64,000 nt of DNA, from the NCBI RefSeq assembly GCF_017874715.1, contig NZ_JAGGLR010000010.1:248001-312000 (forward strand), written 5' to 3'. Below are positions 50,350 through 58,429 of this stretch, piece after piece. The notes under the pieces were generated by a model that worked only from the letters and a program-made list of their open reading frames with translations, ran no database searches and had not been told where the DNA came from. The stretch's first letter is position 1. The number at the start of each line of letters is the position of its first letter. The position numbers and the translations under genes were made by a program. The stretch is from Streptomyces iranensis (GTDB lineage Bacteria; Actinomycetota; Actinomycetes; Streptomycetales; Streptomycetaceae).

Positions 50350-50523
50350 ATGGCCTTCGCCGAGGGGCCCGTCCACGTGACCACCGCCGACGGCACCGGC
50401 CAGATGGTCCTCAACTCGCCGGAGCGGGCGCTTCGATGGATCACGCGAGGCGGCGGTGAGGACGGCGTGACGGCGAGGCTGGTGTGGCTCAGCCGCTCCG
50501 GGAACGCCGCGCATGGCGGCTAG
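50350..50523 (+). CDS. Possible 57-residue protein, unknown
   Basis: ATG at 50350 to TAG at 50523. 'HVTTADGTGQMVLNSPERAL' and 'VTARLVWLSRSG' have ordinary composition and look like real coding sequence, but the ORF is short and no ribosome site was noted. It lies in the stretch where the pseudogene's missing 5' part would be, on the other strand, so it could be another remnant. Confidence 0.3.
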   Translation: MAFAEGPVHVTTADGTGQMVLNSPERALRWITRGGGEDGVTARLVWLSRSGNAAHGG

Positions 50524-51314
50524 CGGGCCAGCCAGCCCCCGTCGACACCGATCACCGAGCCCGTGACGTAGGCCGAGGCGTTGGAGGCCAGAAATACCGC
50601 GGCGCCGGCCAGATCCTCCGGTACGCCCCAGCGGCCCAAGGGGATTCGGCTCAGCATGCGGGCGGCGCGATCCGCGTCTTCCCGGTGTGCGGTGGTCAGG
50701 ACGGTCTCCATGTAGCCGGGTGCGATGGCGTTGACCCTGATGCCGTCAGGGGCCCACTCGTTGGCGAGCGCCCGGGTAAGACCGAGCAGGCCGTGCTTGG
50801 CGGCGGCGTACGACGAGACGTGAAGACCACCTTGGAACGAGTTGACCGAGCCCATGTTGATGATGCTCGCCGCCCTCCCCTCCGTGATCGCCTTCCCGGC
50901 GAAAGCCCGTGCCAGCAGGTAGGGGGTGGAAAGGTTCAGGTCAAGCACATCGCGCCAGGACTGGTCAGCAGCCTCATCGAGCGCGGGGCCGCGTCGGATG
51001 ACGCCGGCGTTGTTGACCAGGATCGTGGCCGGAGAGTCACCCTTATTTGCCCAGGCGATGAGTCCCTCGGCGGCATCGGGAGACAGCCCGGTGAGATCGG
51101 CTGTTCGGGCCCGACACGTTACGCCGAGGTCTTCGACCTCCTTCACAAGCGGTGTCATGTCACCGATGTCGACCGCCGCGACGGAAGCGCCCGCCTTCGC
51201 CAGCGCGACGGCTATGGCGTGGCCCAGCCCGCGTGCCGCACCCGTGACGAGAGCGGTTTGCCCTTCGAGGGAGAACCACTGCCGCAGTCGTTGGCCGATG
51301 GCTTGTTGCTCCAT
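50520..51314 (-). CDS. SDR oxidoreductase (KduD-like, 2-deoxy-D-gluconate 3-dehydrogenase type)
   Basis: A 264-residue classical SDR. 'LVTGAARGLGHAIAVAL' is the NAD-binding motif, 'LVNNAGVIRRGPALD' the NNAG motif, and Ser in 'INMGSVNSF' with Tyr-x3-Lys in 'SSYAAAKHGLLG' the catalytic set. The ending 'VTGSVIGVDGGW' is typical. KduD relatives reduce or oxidise keto-deoxy sugar acids. Last gene of the IclR-linked catabolic run; 50 bp after the alcohol dehydrogenase. Confidence 0.85.
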   Translation of the reverse strand: MEQQAIGQRLRQWFSLEGQTALVTGAARGLGHAIAVALAKAGASVAAVDIGDMTPLVKEVEDLGVTCRARTADLTGLSPDAAEGLIAWANKGDSPATILVNNAGVIRRGPALDEAADQSWRDVLDLNLSTPYLLARAFAGKAITEGRAASIINMGSVNSFQGGLHVSSYAAAKHGLLGLTRALANEWAPDGIRVNAIAPGYMETVLTTAHREDADRAARMLSRIPLGRWGVPEDLAGAAVFLASNASAYVTGSVIGVDGGWLAR

Positions 51315-51364
51315 GATTGCCTCACCAAGGTCTTGTGCGGGTGTGCCATGGGTCTGCTGTGCGC

Positions 51365-52375
51365 TCAGTTCGCCCCAGGAACGAGGACGACCTTGAACGT
51401 CTCACCTGAAGCGGCAGCTTGTAGCCCCGCGACACCGTCTGCGAGCGGGCGCACGTCGAGCAGAGACGACCACAGCTGTGGATCGGCGGCGAGGACACTC
51501 ATCGCGTGCCGGTAGTCCTCGGCCTGCGAACCGTAGCTGCCTTTCAGGCAGATCTCTCGGCGGGTGAGCAGATTGACATCCGGGTCGGCGGGCGCGCCGA
51601 ACAGTCCGGGAACGACGACGGTGCCGCCCGGCAGCGTCTGTCGCAGGGCCGCGCCCAGTCCATGGGCGGATCCAGATGCCTCGATCCACCCATCGGGGGT
51701 CAGTTCCTCGGCCTCCGTGGCCACGAGGGCTTTGAGCCCCAGCGACGCCGCGGTCGCCAGTCGTAGGTCGCGGTCCCGTTCGGCACCGGTCAGTACGACG
51801 TGGTGGCCACGTTGGGAGAGCAGGAGGGCCGCGGCGAGGCCGATGGGCCCTGGCCCACTGACCACGACGTCGAGAGGCCCGCCCGGTGATTGCTCCAGAT
51901 GGCGAACGGCGCGGTAGGCGACGGAGACGGGTTCGGTGAGTGCCAGGAGCTTTGAGGTGAGGTCGACGTCGACTTCGACCACCCGTGCCTCCGATATGAG
52001 GAAGGACTCCGCGGCCGCGCCGTCGAAGGACAGGCCGAGCACGGTGCGCCGGGGACAGATCTGACGCAGACCGCGTCGGCATGTCACGCACTCACCGCAT
52101 CCGTCTATGGCGATGGGGACGACCCGCTTTCCGACCCAGGCGGGGTCGGCCCCCGGGCCGACGGCGATGACACGGCCGACGGCTTCGTGCCCGAATGTCA
52201 CTGGAGGGGCGACCCATTCGTAGCCGCGGTCACCGCGCCAGGCGTGGACATCGCTCCCGCAGAGGCCGCAAGCCTCGGTGCGGATGAGCAGATGCCCAGA
52301 CGGGGGGTCAGGGACTTCCCTCTCCATGACCGCGACATCACCTGGTGTGCCGGATCGCTTGACCAGTGCTTGCAC
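51365..52375 (-). CDS. Zinc-dependent alcohol dehydrogenase (MDR family)
   Basis: A 336-residue enzyme. The GTG at 52375 (ten codons inside the longer frame) is chosen because GGAGGAG lies upstream and the product then starts like other MDR enzymes. 'GLCGSDVH' holds the catalytic Cys, 'FGHEAVG' the His-Glu, 'DGCGECVTCRRGLRQIC' the four structural-zinc cysteines, 'GPGPIGLAAALL' the NAD-binding loop. Threonine- or sorbitol-dehydrogenase-like members oxidise sugar acids or polyols. It is in a run with an SDR and a cupin under IclR. Confidence 0.85.
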   Translation of the reverse strand: MQALVKRSGTPGDVAVMEREVPDPPSGHLLIRTEACGLCGSDVHAWRGDRGYEWVAPPVTFGHEAVGRVIAVGPGADPAWVGKRVVPIAIDGCGECVTCRRGLRQICPRRTVLGLSFDGAAAESFLISEARVVEVDVDLTSKLLALTEPVSVAYRAVRHLEQSPGGPLDVVVSGPGPIGLAAALLLSQRGHHVVLTGAERDRDLRLATAASLGLKALVATEAEELTPDGWIEASGSAHGLGAALRQTLPGGTVVVPGLFGAPADPDVNLLTRREICLKGSYGSQAEDYRHAMSVLAADPQLWSSLLDVRPLADGVAGLQAAASGETFKVVLVPGAN

Positions 52376-52453
52376 GATGCCGTCGCTCCTCCATCGGATG
52401 TCCATCGGACGTGCGCGGGCGCGTTTGCCCGAGAACGCGAAGCAGCGGACGCG

Positions 52454-53011
52454 TCAGCGGATGAACTGCTCGACGAAGTCCGCGCCGAGGCCGACCTGTT
52501 CGTAGTGCTCGCGCGCGGCACCGAGCTTGCTGAACACGTCCTCGACGCCCGTTGGCTTGCCGTCCGGGTCGACGTAGATGTAGGCGCCCGTGACGTGGAA
52601 CATCGTGATCATCTCCGCCACGCCGTCCGGAACGACCAGCGTGTGGATGTCGCCCGGCGGCTCGAACGAGTAGCCGCCTTCCTCGGCCCACCAGTCGTGC
52701 TCCAGGTAATGCCAGCGGCCGCGCAGGGTGGTGGCGTGCACGGGACCCGCGTGCTGGTGGCGGGACAGGACGCCGCTGCGGCGCACTCGCAGCAGGTTGA
52801 CGAAGTAGCCCTGACTCACCGACAGCAGCAGCGGCCGGAAGCTGACGTCGGGGGCCTGGGGGACCCACAGGCGATCGTCGGCGTCGTCCAATTCGAGGAC
52901 GCGCGGGATGACCAGGTCGTCCGGGACACCGTAGGGCTGCGGGCCACGGTAGGGGACGGCTGCGCCGTCACCAACTCCGCCCTGCCGGTCTTCGATGCTC
53001 GTGGTACTCAC
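52454..53011 (-). CDS. Cupin dioxygenase, 2,4'-dihydroxyacetophenone dioxygenase-like
   Basis: A 185-residue single-cupin protein with start GTG at 53011 directly after a GAGGAGAGG ribosome site. 'LSRHQHAGPVHATTLRGRWHYLEHDW' carries the H-x-H and downstream residues of the family (the quote is a 26-residue region; key ligands are His-x-His and the later His in 'GDIHTLVV'). 'EPPGDIHTL' completes the iron-binding cupin motif 2. Relatives cleave C-C bonds in dihydroxyacetophenone or are uncharacterised. First enzyme after the regulator in the catabolic run. Confidence 0.78.
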   Translation of the reverse strand: MSTTSIEDRQGGVGDGAAVPYRGPQPYGVPDDLVIPRVLELDDADDRLWVPQAPDVSFRPLLLSVSQGYFVNLLRVRRSGVLSRHQHAGPVHATTLRGRWHYLEHDWWAEEGGYSFEPPGDIHTLVVPDGVAEMITMFHVTGAYIYVDPDGKPTGVEDVFSKLGAAREHYEQVGLGADFVEQFIR

Positions 53012-53154
53012 GCATCCTCTCCTCATCGACATCGGTGAGCCTGGATCGGCGGCTCGACAGCGATGAGACACCCGGGCCGGGCCGCGCGGCGGGCCACGCC
53101 CCGAAGTTCCCGCGAGGCGGCATTGATATGTCCGCATCGTGGGAATCCAGAGCC

Positions 53155-53967
53155 TTACAGGTCAGACCCGGGTGGGGTGGGAGCCAGGCGCGAGTCACTG
53201 AGGTCGGCGACCCGCTGCGCTGCCCGCCGGACGCTCTCGATCAGGCCGGACTGCCGGCGCGGGTCGAGGATCTCCTCAGGCGTACCGCTGAGCGACACGG
53301 CCGCAAGGCAATGCCCGTCCCTGGCCAGCACCGGCGCCCCGACAGCGGCGATCCCGATGGTGTTGGTCTCGGAACTCACCGCGTATCCGTTGTGCCGCAC
53401 GTTCCTGACCAGAGCGTCGATCGTCGACAGACTGCGGGGTGTACGGGGAGTCAGGGCCTCGGCCTCGCCGCGCGCGATCACCCGCTCTCGCCACCGCTCA
53501 TAGACGGCGGGGCCGCTGAAAGCGAGCAGCACATTGGGGCCGGCACCGGCGTGCAGCGGCAGCGAGCCGCCGAACTGCAGGCCGAAAGTCAGCACCTCAC
53601 GACCGTCCATCCGCTCGACGCAGACCGCGCGCAGTCCCCGCAGGACGGTCAGGTACACCGTGAGTCCGGTTTCGTTGCGCAGAGCGCGCAGCACCGGCAG
53701 GGCGATGCGCCGTTCGAATCCCTGCTCGATGGCTGCCCTTCCGAGCTCGACCAGCCTGAGTCCGAGGGCGTAGTGGCCTCGCCTCGTGGTCTCCTCGACC
53801 CACCCCATTCTCTGCAGTGTCGAGAGCAGTCGGTAGATCGTCGTACGGGGCTCGCCCGTGGCCTCGGCCAGTTGCACCACCGTCTGTGGCCCGTGGCCGG
53901 CGGCAAGCGCCTCCAGCAGGGCACCTGCCTTTCTCACGACGCGTACCCCGCCCTGATCCGGCGTCAT
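53155..53967 (-). CDS. IclR family transcriptional regulator
   Basis: A 270-residue regulator with ATG at 53967 and a strong GGAGG ribosome site. The winged helix is 'TVVQLAEATGEPRTTIYRLLSTLQRMGWVEE', about residues 30-65. The effector domain includes 'LGLRLVELGRAAIEQ', 'TGLTVYLTVLRGLRAVCVERMDG' and 'GIAAVGAPVLARDGHCLAAVSLSGTPEEI' (shown to place the domain). It heads the run cupin-ADH-SDR on the same strand and likely controls it, recognising a breakdown intermediate. Confidence 0.88.
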   Translation of the reverse strand: MTPDQGGVRVVRKAGALLEALAAGHGPQTVVQLAEATGEPRTTIYRLLSTLQRMGWVEETTRRGHYALGLRLVELGRAAIEQGFERRIALPVLRALRNETGLTVYLTVLRGLRAVCVERMDGREVLTFGLQFGGSLPLHAGAGPNVLLAFSGPAVYERWRERVIARGEAEALTPRTPRSLSTIDALVRNVRHNGYAVSSETNTIGIAAVGAPVLARDGHCLAAVSLSGTPEEILDPRRQSGLIESVRRAAQRVADLSDSRLAPTPPGSDL

Positions 53968-54367
53968 TGCCCCCACCTCCGCCTCGGAAACGACCGGAAG
54001 GTCATGAGCGCCGGGGGTTCGGTACGCGAGGTCCTCGCGCCCTCGACCTCGCCACGGTTCCCCGAATGACGGGTTCATCGTGGCCGGCCACGACGGCGCC
54101 GCCGTTCCCCGCGCCCCCGGCGCCTTCCTTGTCGCTCACGGTGCTCCTCCCGCGTGTGTGTCGAGCCGGCGGGTGACCAGGCTGTCACGAGGCTTTCCCC
54201 TGGCACCGGCCTTCTACAACCATCCCAGGGATCTCGACCTCGTCGGCTTCTCCGGGACCCCGCGCGGCCCTCGCCTCGGGGCGCAGCCCGCCGACCGGCC
54301 AGGAGGCCGGCAGCGCTGGGCCATTGGCCGCCCGACGAGGTGGACCGTCCGGAGGTGGCGGCAGCGG
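53968..54367. promoter_or_regulatory. Region upstream of the IclR regulator
   Basis: 400 bp without a credible gene, between the chelatase stop and the iclR start. It contains the 16-bp palindrome at 54078-54093. Nothing else was recognised. Confidence 0.45.
54078..54093. promoter_or_regulatory. 16-bp perfect palindrome, candidate IclR operator
   Basis: tcgtggccggccacga lies 111 bp upstream of the iclR start codon. IclR-family operators are palindromes of similar size. The distance suits a promoter-distal site or a long leader. Confidence 0.5.
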
Positions 54368-55120
54368 TCAGGCGCTGAGCAGGACCGGGCCCGTCCGGCG
54401 GGCCTCGTCGTAGCGGGTCAGCAGGAGGCGGGCCAGTTCCGGGGCGGGGCCCAGGACGGGGGCCAGGAGGTCGGCGCCCGCGGCTTCGGCGCCGTGGGCG
54501 ATGCGGTCGGGGAGGCGGCCGGGGGCGATGACGTAGGGGGCCACCGCCACCCGGGGGACGCCGTCCGCGCGCAGGGCGCGGACGACGTCCTCGGTGCGGG
54601 GAAGAGAGGCGGAGGCGAACGCGGGTCGCACGGCGCACCATCCGGTGTGCCGCCACTCCCGCGCGATTTCAGCGATCACCGCGATCGCCTCCGGGTCGGT
54701 GGACCCCGCCGAGGCCAGGACGACCCCGGTCGAGGCGCGGTCGGCGGGGCGCAGCCCCGCCTCGTGCAGACGGCGTTCCAGGGCGTCCATCAGCAGCGGG
54801 GACGGGCCCAGGACGTCGGCCTGGCGGACGGAGAGGCGGGGGTGGCGGGCCGTGACCTCGCGCAGTACCGCCGGGATGTCGGTCTTCGCGTGGAAGGCGC
54901 GGGTCAGCAGCAGCGGGAGGGCGATCACCTCGGTGGCGTCCTCCGCGGCGAGCCGGGCCAGCACCTGCGGTACGCGCGGCGCGTTGAACTCCAGGAACGC
55001 CGCCTCCACCCGCAGCCCTGGCCGCAGCGACCGCACCCGTGCGCGCAGCGCGCCGACGGTCGCCGCGTGGCGGGGGTCGCGGCTGCCGTGGGCGATGATC
55101 AGCAGGGTCGGGGCAGACAT
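54368..55120 (-). CDS. Sirohydrochlorin chelatase (CbiX/SirB type)
   Basis: A 250-residue chelatase-fold protein. The active-site histidine is in 'LIIAHGSRDPRHA'; 'LPLLLTRAFHAKTDIPAVL' carries the second (His-x4-Asp), and 'SAGSTDPEA' is the N-terminal motif of the C-domain. The double-domain length (about 250) matches CbiX_L. Inserting iron into sirohydrochlorin gives siroheme, the cofactor of the sulfite reductase SirA at 62.3 kb, and it is the last gene of the sulfur run on the minus strand. Confidence 0.88.
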   Translation of the reverse strand: MSAPTLLIIAHGSRDPRHAATVGALRARVRSLRPGLRVEAAFLEFNAPRVPQVLARLAAEDATEVIALPLLLTRAFHAKTDIPAVLREVTARHPRLSVRQADVLGPSPLLMDALERRLHEAGLRPADRASTGVVLASAGSTDPEAIAVIAEIAREWRHTGWCAVRPAFASASLPRTEDVVRALRADGVPRVAVAPYVIAPGRLPDRIAHGAEAAGADLLAPVLGPAPELARLLLTRYDEARRTGPVLLSA

Positions 55121-55190
55121 GGTGATGGCTTTCCGTGGCCTTCCGTTCGGTGGCTTTCCCGTTCGATGGTCTTCGTTCAGCGGTCTTCGT

Positions 55191-56177
55191 TCAGCGGGCG
55201 CTCGCCAGCAGGCCGCGGCTGCGCAGCACCCGGCGCTCGATCGGGGCGAAGATCAGCAGCTCGATGGCGATGCCGACGACGAGGATCAGGAGGATGCCGA
55301 GGAGCACCCCCGCCATATCGGAGTTGTTGCGCTGGTTCTCCAGGTACTGGCCAAGACCCAGGCCCAGGTCCGGGGACTTGGCGATGATCTCGGCGGCCAT
55401 CAGCGAGCGCCAGGAGAAGGCCCAGCCCTGCTTGAGCCCGGCGACGTAACCGGGCAGCGCGGCGGGCAGCAGGATGTGCCGGGCGCTGACCAGACCGCGG
55501 GCGCCGAGGGTGCGTCCGGCGCGGAGGAACAGCGGGGGCACCTGGTCGATGCCGGCCACCAGTCCGTTGGCGATGGAGGGGACCGCGCCCAGCAGGATGA
55601 CGGTGTACATCATCTGGTCGTTCAGGCCCAGCCAGATCACCGCGGGCGGCACCCAGGCGACCGACGGCAGCGACTGCAGCCCGGACAGGATCGGGCCGAG
55701 ACCGGCGCGGATGAACTTCACCCGGGCGACGACCAGACCCAGCGGGGTCGCGATCGCCAGCGCGATGAGGAAGCCGAACAGACCACGCGAGACGCTGGTC
55801 CAGATGATGTCGAGCAGCTCGCCCTGGAGCCACAGCTGGTGCAGCGAGTCCCAGACCAGCCCCGGGTCGGGGAGCTTGTAGTCGGGGGTGACCTTCGCGA
55901 CGACGAGCACCTTCCACAGCGCCAGGACGAAGGCGACGGCCACGATGGGCGGCAGCACCTTCTGGACCAGCACCTCGGCAGGCGAGACCCGCTTGGTCTG
56001 CACCGTGTCCAGGGCGTCCAGACCGGCCTCCAGGCCCGCCAGGTCCTGCCCCGGGCCCGCCTTGCCAGTGGACTTCTCCACGGACTTTTCTATGGACTTC
56101 TCGATGGGCTGCTTCCCGCCGTTCCCGCCGTCGGCTTCCTCGACCGCGGTGCCGCGGGTGGTCTTACTGCTGGCCAT
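55191..56177 (-). CDS. ssuC: Aliphatic sulfonate-type ABC transporter permease
   Basis: A 328-residue permease of the SsuC/TauC family with ATG at 56177. A charged, Lys/Glu-rich N-terminal 80 residues leads into six helices. The EAA-like loop is 'GRTLGARGLVSARHILLPAALPGYVAGLKQGWAFSW' (region around residues 220-255). Its start overlaps the end of the ATPase gene by 14 bp. It completes the ssuABC set. Confidence 0.88.
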   Translation of the reverse strand: MASSKTTRGTAVEEADGGNGGKQPIEKSIEKSVEKSTGKAGPGQDLAGLEAGLDALDTVQTKRVSPAEVLVQKVLPPIVAVAFVLALWKVLVVAKVTPDYKLPDPGLVWDSLHQLWLQGELLDIIWTSVSRGLFGFLIALAIATPLGLVVARVKFIRAGLGPILSGLQSLPSVAWVPPAVIWLGLNDQMMYTVILLGAVPSIANGLVAGIDQVPPLFLRAGRTLGARGLVSARHILLPAALPGYVAGLKQGWAFSWRSLMAAEIIAKSPDLGLGLGQYLENQRNNSDMAGVLLGILLILVVGIAIELLIFAPIERRVLRSRGLLASAR

Positions 56178-56988
56178 GGCGGCGGATCTCCCCACGCAGT
56201 TCTTCGGTGATCTCAACGGACAGGTCGGCGACGGCCGCGTCCTCGATGCGGCGCGGCTGCGGAATGTCCACCGTCCACTCGCGGACGATCCGCCCCGGCC
56301 GGGAGGACAGCAGCACCACGCGTTCGGCCAGCCGGACGGCCTCCCGGACGTTGTGGGTCACGAACAGCACCGAGACGCCGGTCTCGCTCCAGATCCGGGT
56401 CAGCTCCTCGTGCAGCACATCGCGGGTGATGGCGTCGAGCGCGGCGAACGGCTCGTCCATCAGCAGCACGCTGGAGTCCTGTGCCAGCGCGCGGGCCAGC
56501 GCCACGCGCTGCCGCATCCCGCCGGAGAGCTCGTGCACCCGCTTGCCGTAGGCGCCGCTGAGCCGCACCAGCTCCAGCAGCCGCTCGGCCCGCGGCCTGC
56601 GGTCGGCGCGCGGCACACCGCGCAGCCGCAGCGCCAGCTCGATGTTCTTCCCCGCGGTCAGCCACGGGAACAGGGCGTGCTCCTGGAACATCAGGGCCGG
56701 CCGGCCGCCGGGGACCTCGATGGCCCCCGAGGACACCTCGTCCAGGTCGGCGACCAGATTGAGCAACGTGGACTTACCGCAGCCGGAGGCCCCCAGGATG
56801 CAGACGAACTCGCCGGGCCGCACCTGGAGGTTGATGTCCTCGAGCACGGCCTGGGCCGCCCCGGGACGGCCGAAGGACTTGTGGACATGGGCGATCGATA
56901 CCGAACCGGTGGAGCCGGCGGGGCCGGGTGAGCCCGCCGCCGCGGCGCTCGCCCGGTCGTCCTTCTCGGTGGTCAGTGCCGGGGACAT
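56164..56988 (-). CDS. ssuB: Aliphatic sulfonate-type ABC transporter ATP-binding protein
   Basis: A 274-residue ATPase with ATG at 56988 (an upstream frame begins within the 10-bp repeat and is ignored). Walker A 'LGASGCGKSTLL', signature 'LSGGMRQRVALARAL', Walker B 'VLLMDEPFAALD' and the H-loop 'FVTHNVREAVRLA' are complete and typical of SsuB/TauB. Overlaps ssuC. Confidence 0.9.
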   Translation of the reverse strand: MSPALTTEKDDRASAAAAGSPGPAGSTGSVSIAHVHKSFGRPGAAQAVLEDINLQVRPGEFVCILGASGCGKSTLLNLVADLDEVSSGAIEVPGGRPALMFQEHALFPWLTAGKNIELALRLRGVPRADRRPRAERLLELVRLSGAYGKRVHELSGGMRQRVALARALAQDSSVLLMDEPFAALDAITRDVLHEELTRIWSETGVSVLFVTHNVREAVRLAERVVLLSSRPGRIVREWTVDIPQPRRIEDAAVADLSVEITEELRGEIRRHGQQ

Positions 56989-57010
56989 CCGGTCACCTCC
57001 TGATGGATGC

Positions 57011-57040
57011 GTACATGCGTGTACATGCGTGTACATGCGT
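57011..57040 (-). repeat. Three tandem copies of gtacatgcgt between ssuA and ssuB
   Basis: Exact 10-bp units at 57011, 57021 and 57031, with partial gcgta flanks on both sides. They fill the ssuA-ssuB gap of 79 bp. Confidence 0.85.
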
Positions 57041-57067
57041 ACGGTGCGTACGGGGACGGACGGGCGG

Positions 57068-58225
57068 CTACTGGCTGCCGAGACCCGCGGCGGAGACCGG
57101 CGGCTTGCCCTCGGCCTTCAGGACCTTGTTCAGCGGGGCCAGGTCGTAGATCCCCTTGAGATCGGGCTTCTCCAGAAGCCCCGCCTGGACCGCGTGGTCG
57201 GCCTCGGTGTTCAGCGTCGAGGCCAGGGGGTCGTCGGTGGCCTGGATGGACTTCCACGCCGGGTCGATCACCTCGGCGGGCAGCGGCTTGCCGGTCTCCT
57301 CCTTGAGCGCCGCGTTGGCCGCGTTCTTCGCCTGCTCGGGGTTGGCCTTGATGAAGGCGTTGGTCTTCACCGAGCCGCGCAGCACGGCCTCGACGACCTT
57401 CGGATGCTCCTCGAGAAACGACTGCTTCACGATCAGGTTGGTGATCACGAACTTCTTGTCCGGCCACAGCGAGGACTCGTCCAGCAGCACCTTGCCACCG
57501 TCGGCGACCAGCTTGGACGCGGTCGGCTCGGGCACCCACGCCCCGTCGATGGCACCGGACTTGTACGCGTCGGGCGTCACCTTGTTGTCGCTGCGGACCA
57601 CCGACACATCGCCCTTGCCGCTCTGGGCGTCGACCTTCCAGCCCTTGCTCTTGACCCAGTTGAGGAACGCCACGTCCTGGGTGTTGCCCAGCTGCGGGGT
57701 GGCGATCTTCTTGCCCTTGACGTCGTTCAGGCTCTTGATCTTCTTCGGGTTGACCACGAGCTTGACACCGCCCGAGACCGAACCGGAGATGATCTTGAGG
57801 TTGGAGCCGTGGGACTTCACATAGCCGTTGATGGACGGCGACGGGCCGATCCAGCCCATGTCGATGGAGCCCGCGTTGAGCGCCTCGATCTCCGACGGCC
57901 CGGCGTTGAAGACGTACGGCGAGACCTTCGTGCCCTTGAGCTCCTGCTGGATCGGGCCGCCCTTGCGCAGCCCCACCAGGGCGGTGGCATGGGTGAGGTT
58001 GGCGAAGTAGCCGACCTTCACCTTGTCCAGACCGTCGACCTTCTCACCGCCTGCCGCGGGGACCGCTGAGGATCCCGTGTCGTCGTTCTTCTTCTCCGAG
58101 CCGTAACCGCAGGCGCCCAGCGCGCCCATCAGCAGCGGGAGGACGGCCGCCGCCGCCAGGATCCGGGTGCGGCGGCGGGGGCGCTCGGCTGGTCGCGGAG
58201 CTATGAGGCGGACGGCAGACGACAC
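57068..58225 (-). CDS. ssuA: Aliphatic sulfonate-binding lipoprotein
   Basis: A 385-residue substrate-binding protein. Lipobox 'LLMGALGAC' gives the anchor Cys39. The rest ('VGYFANLTHATALVGLRKGG', 'YVFNAGPSEIEALNAGSIDM', 'WIGPSPSINGYV') is of the SsuA/TauA nitrate/sulfonate family. With ssuB and ssuC it imports organosulfonates, though no monooxygenase (ssuD) gene is present in the window. It follows cysN after 204 bp on the same strand. Confidence 0.9.
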   Translation of the reverse strand: MSSAVRLIAPRPAERPRRRTRILAAAAVLPLLMGALGACGYGSEKKNDDTGSSAVPAAGGEKVDGLDKVKVGYFANLTHATALVGLRKGGPIQQELKGTKVSPYVFNAGPSEIEALNAGSIDMGWIGPSPSINGYVKSHGSNLKIISGSVSGGVKLVVNPKKIKSLNDVKGKKIATPQLGNTQDVAFLNWVKSKGWKVDAQSGKGDVSVVRSDNKVTPDAYKSGAIDGAWVPEPTASKLVADGGKVLLDESSLWPDKKFVITNLIVKQSFLEEHPKVVEAVLRGSVKTNAFIKANPEQAKNAANAALKEETGKPLPAEVIDPAWKSIQATDDPLASTLNTEADHAVQAGLLEKPDLKGIYDLAPLNKVLKAEGKPPVSAAGLGSQ

Positions 58226-58429
58226 GGGGGTGTTCCTCTCGACGGGCCGGGGCGGCGTCAGAGGACGCCCGGCAGTTCAGACGGCTTTCGGCGGCGGTAC
58301 TGGTGGACAGGTGCGGACTGCGGCATCAGCCCGCACATCGTCCGACCCCGCCCTGCCCGCTGCCGAGCGCCCCGCTGCCCACGCGGCCGCCCTCCTTGGC
58401 GAATGTCGAGAACACCTCACCGGCCATCG

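Noticed and set aside
58226..58429. Cysteine-containing leader peptide between cysN and ssuA (26 codons, minus strand)
   Set aside because: It has only one Cys codon, a poor ribosome site and no run of regulatory codons, so attenuation could not be supported.
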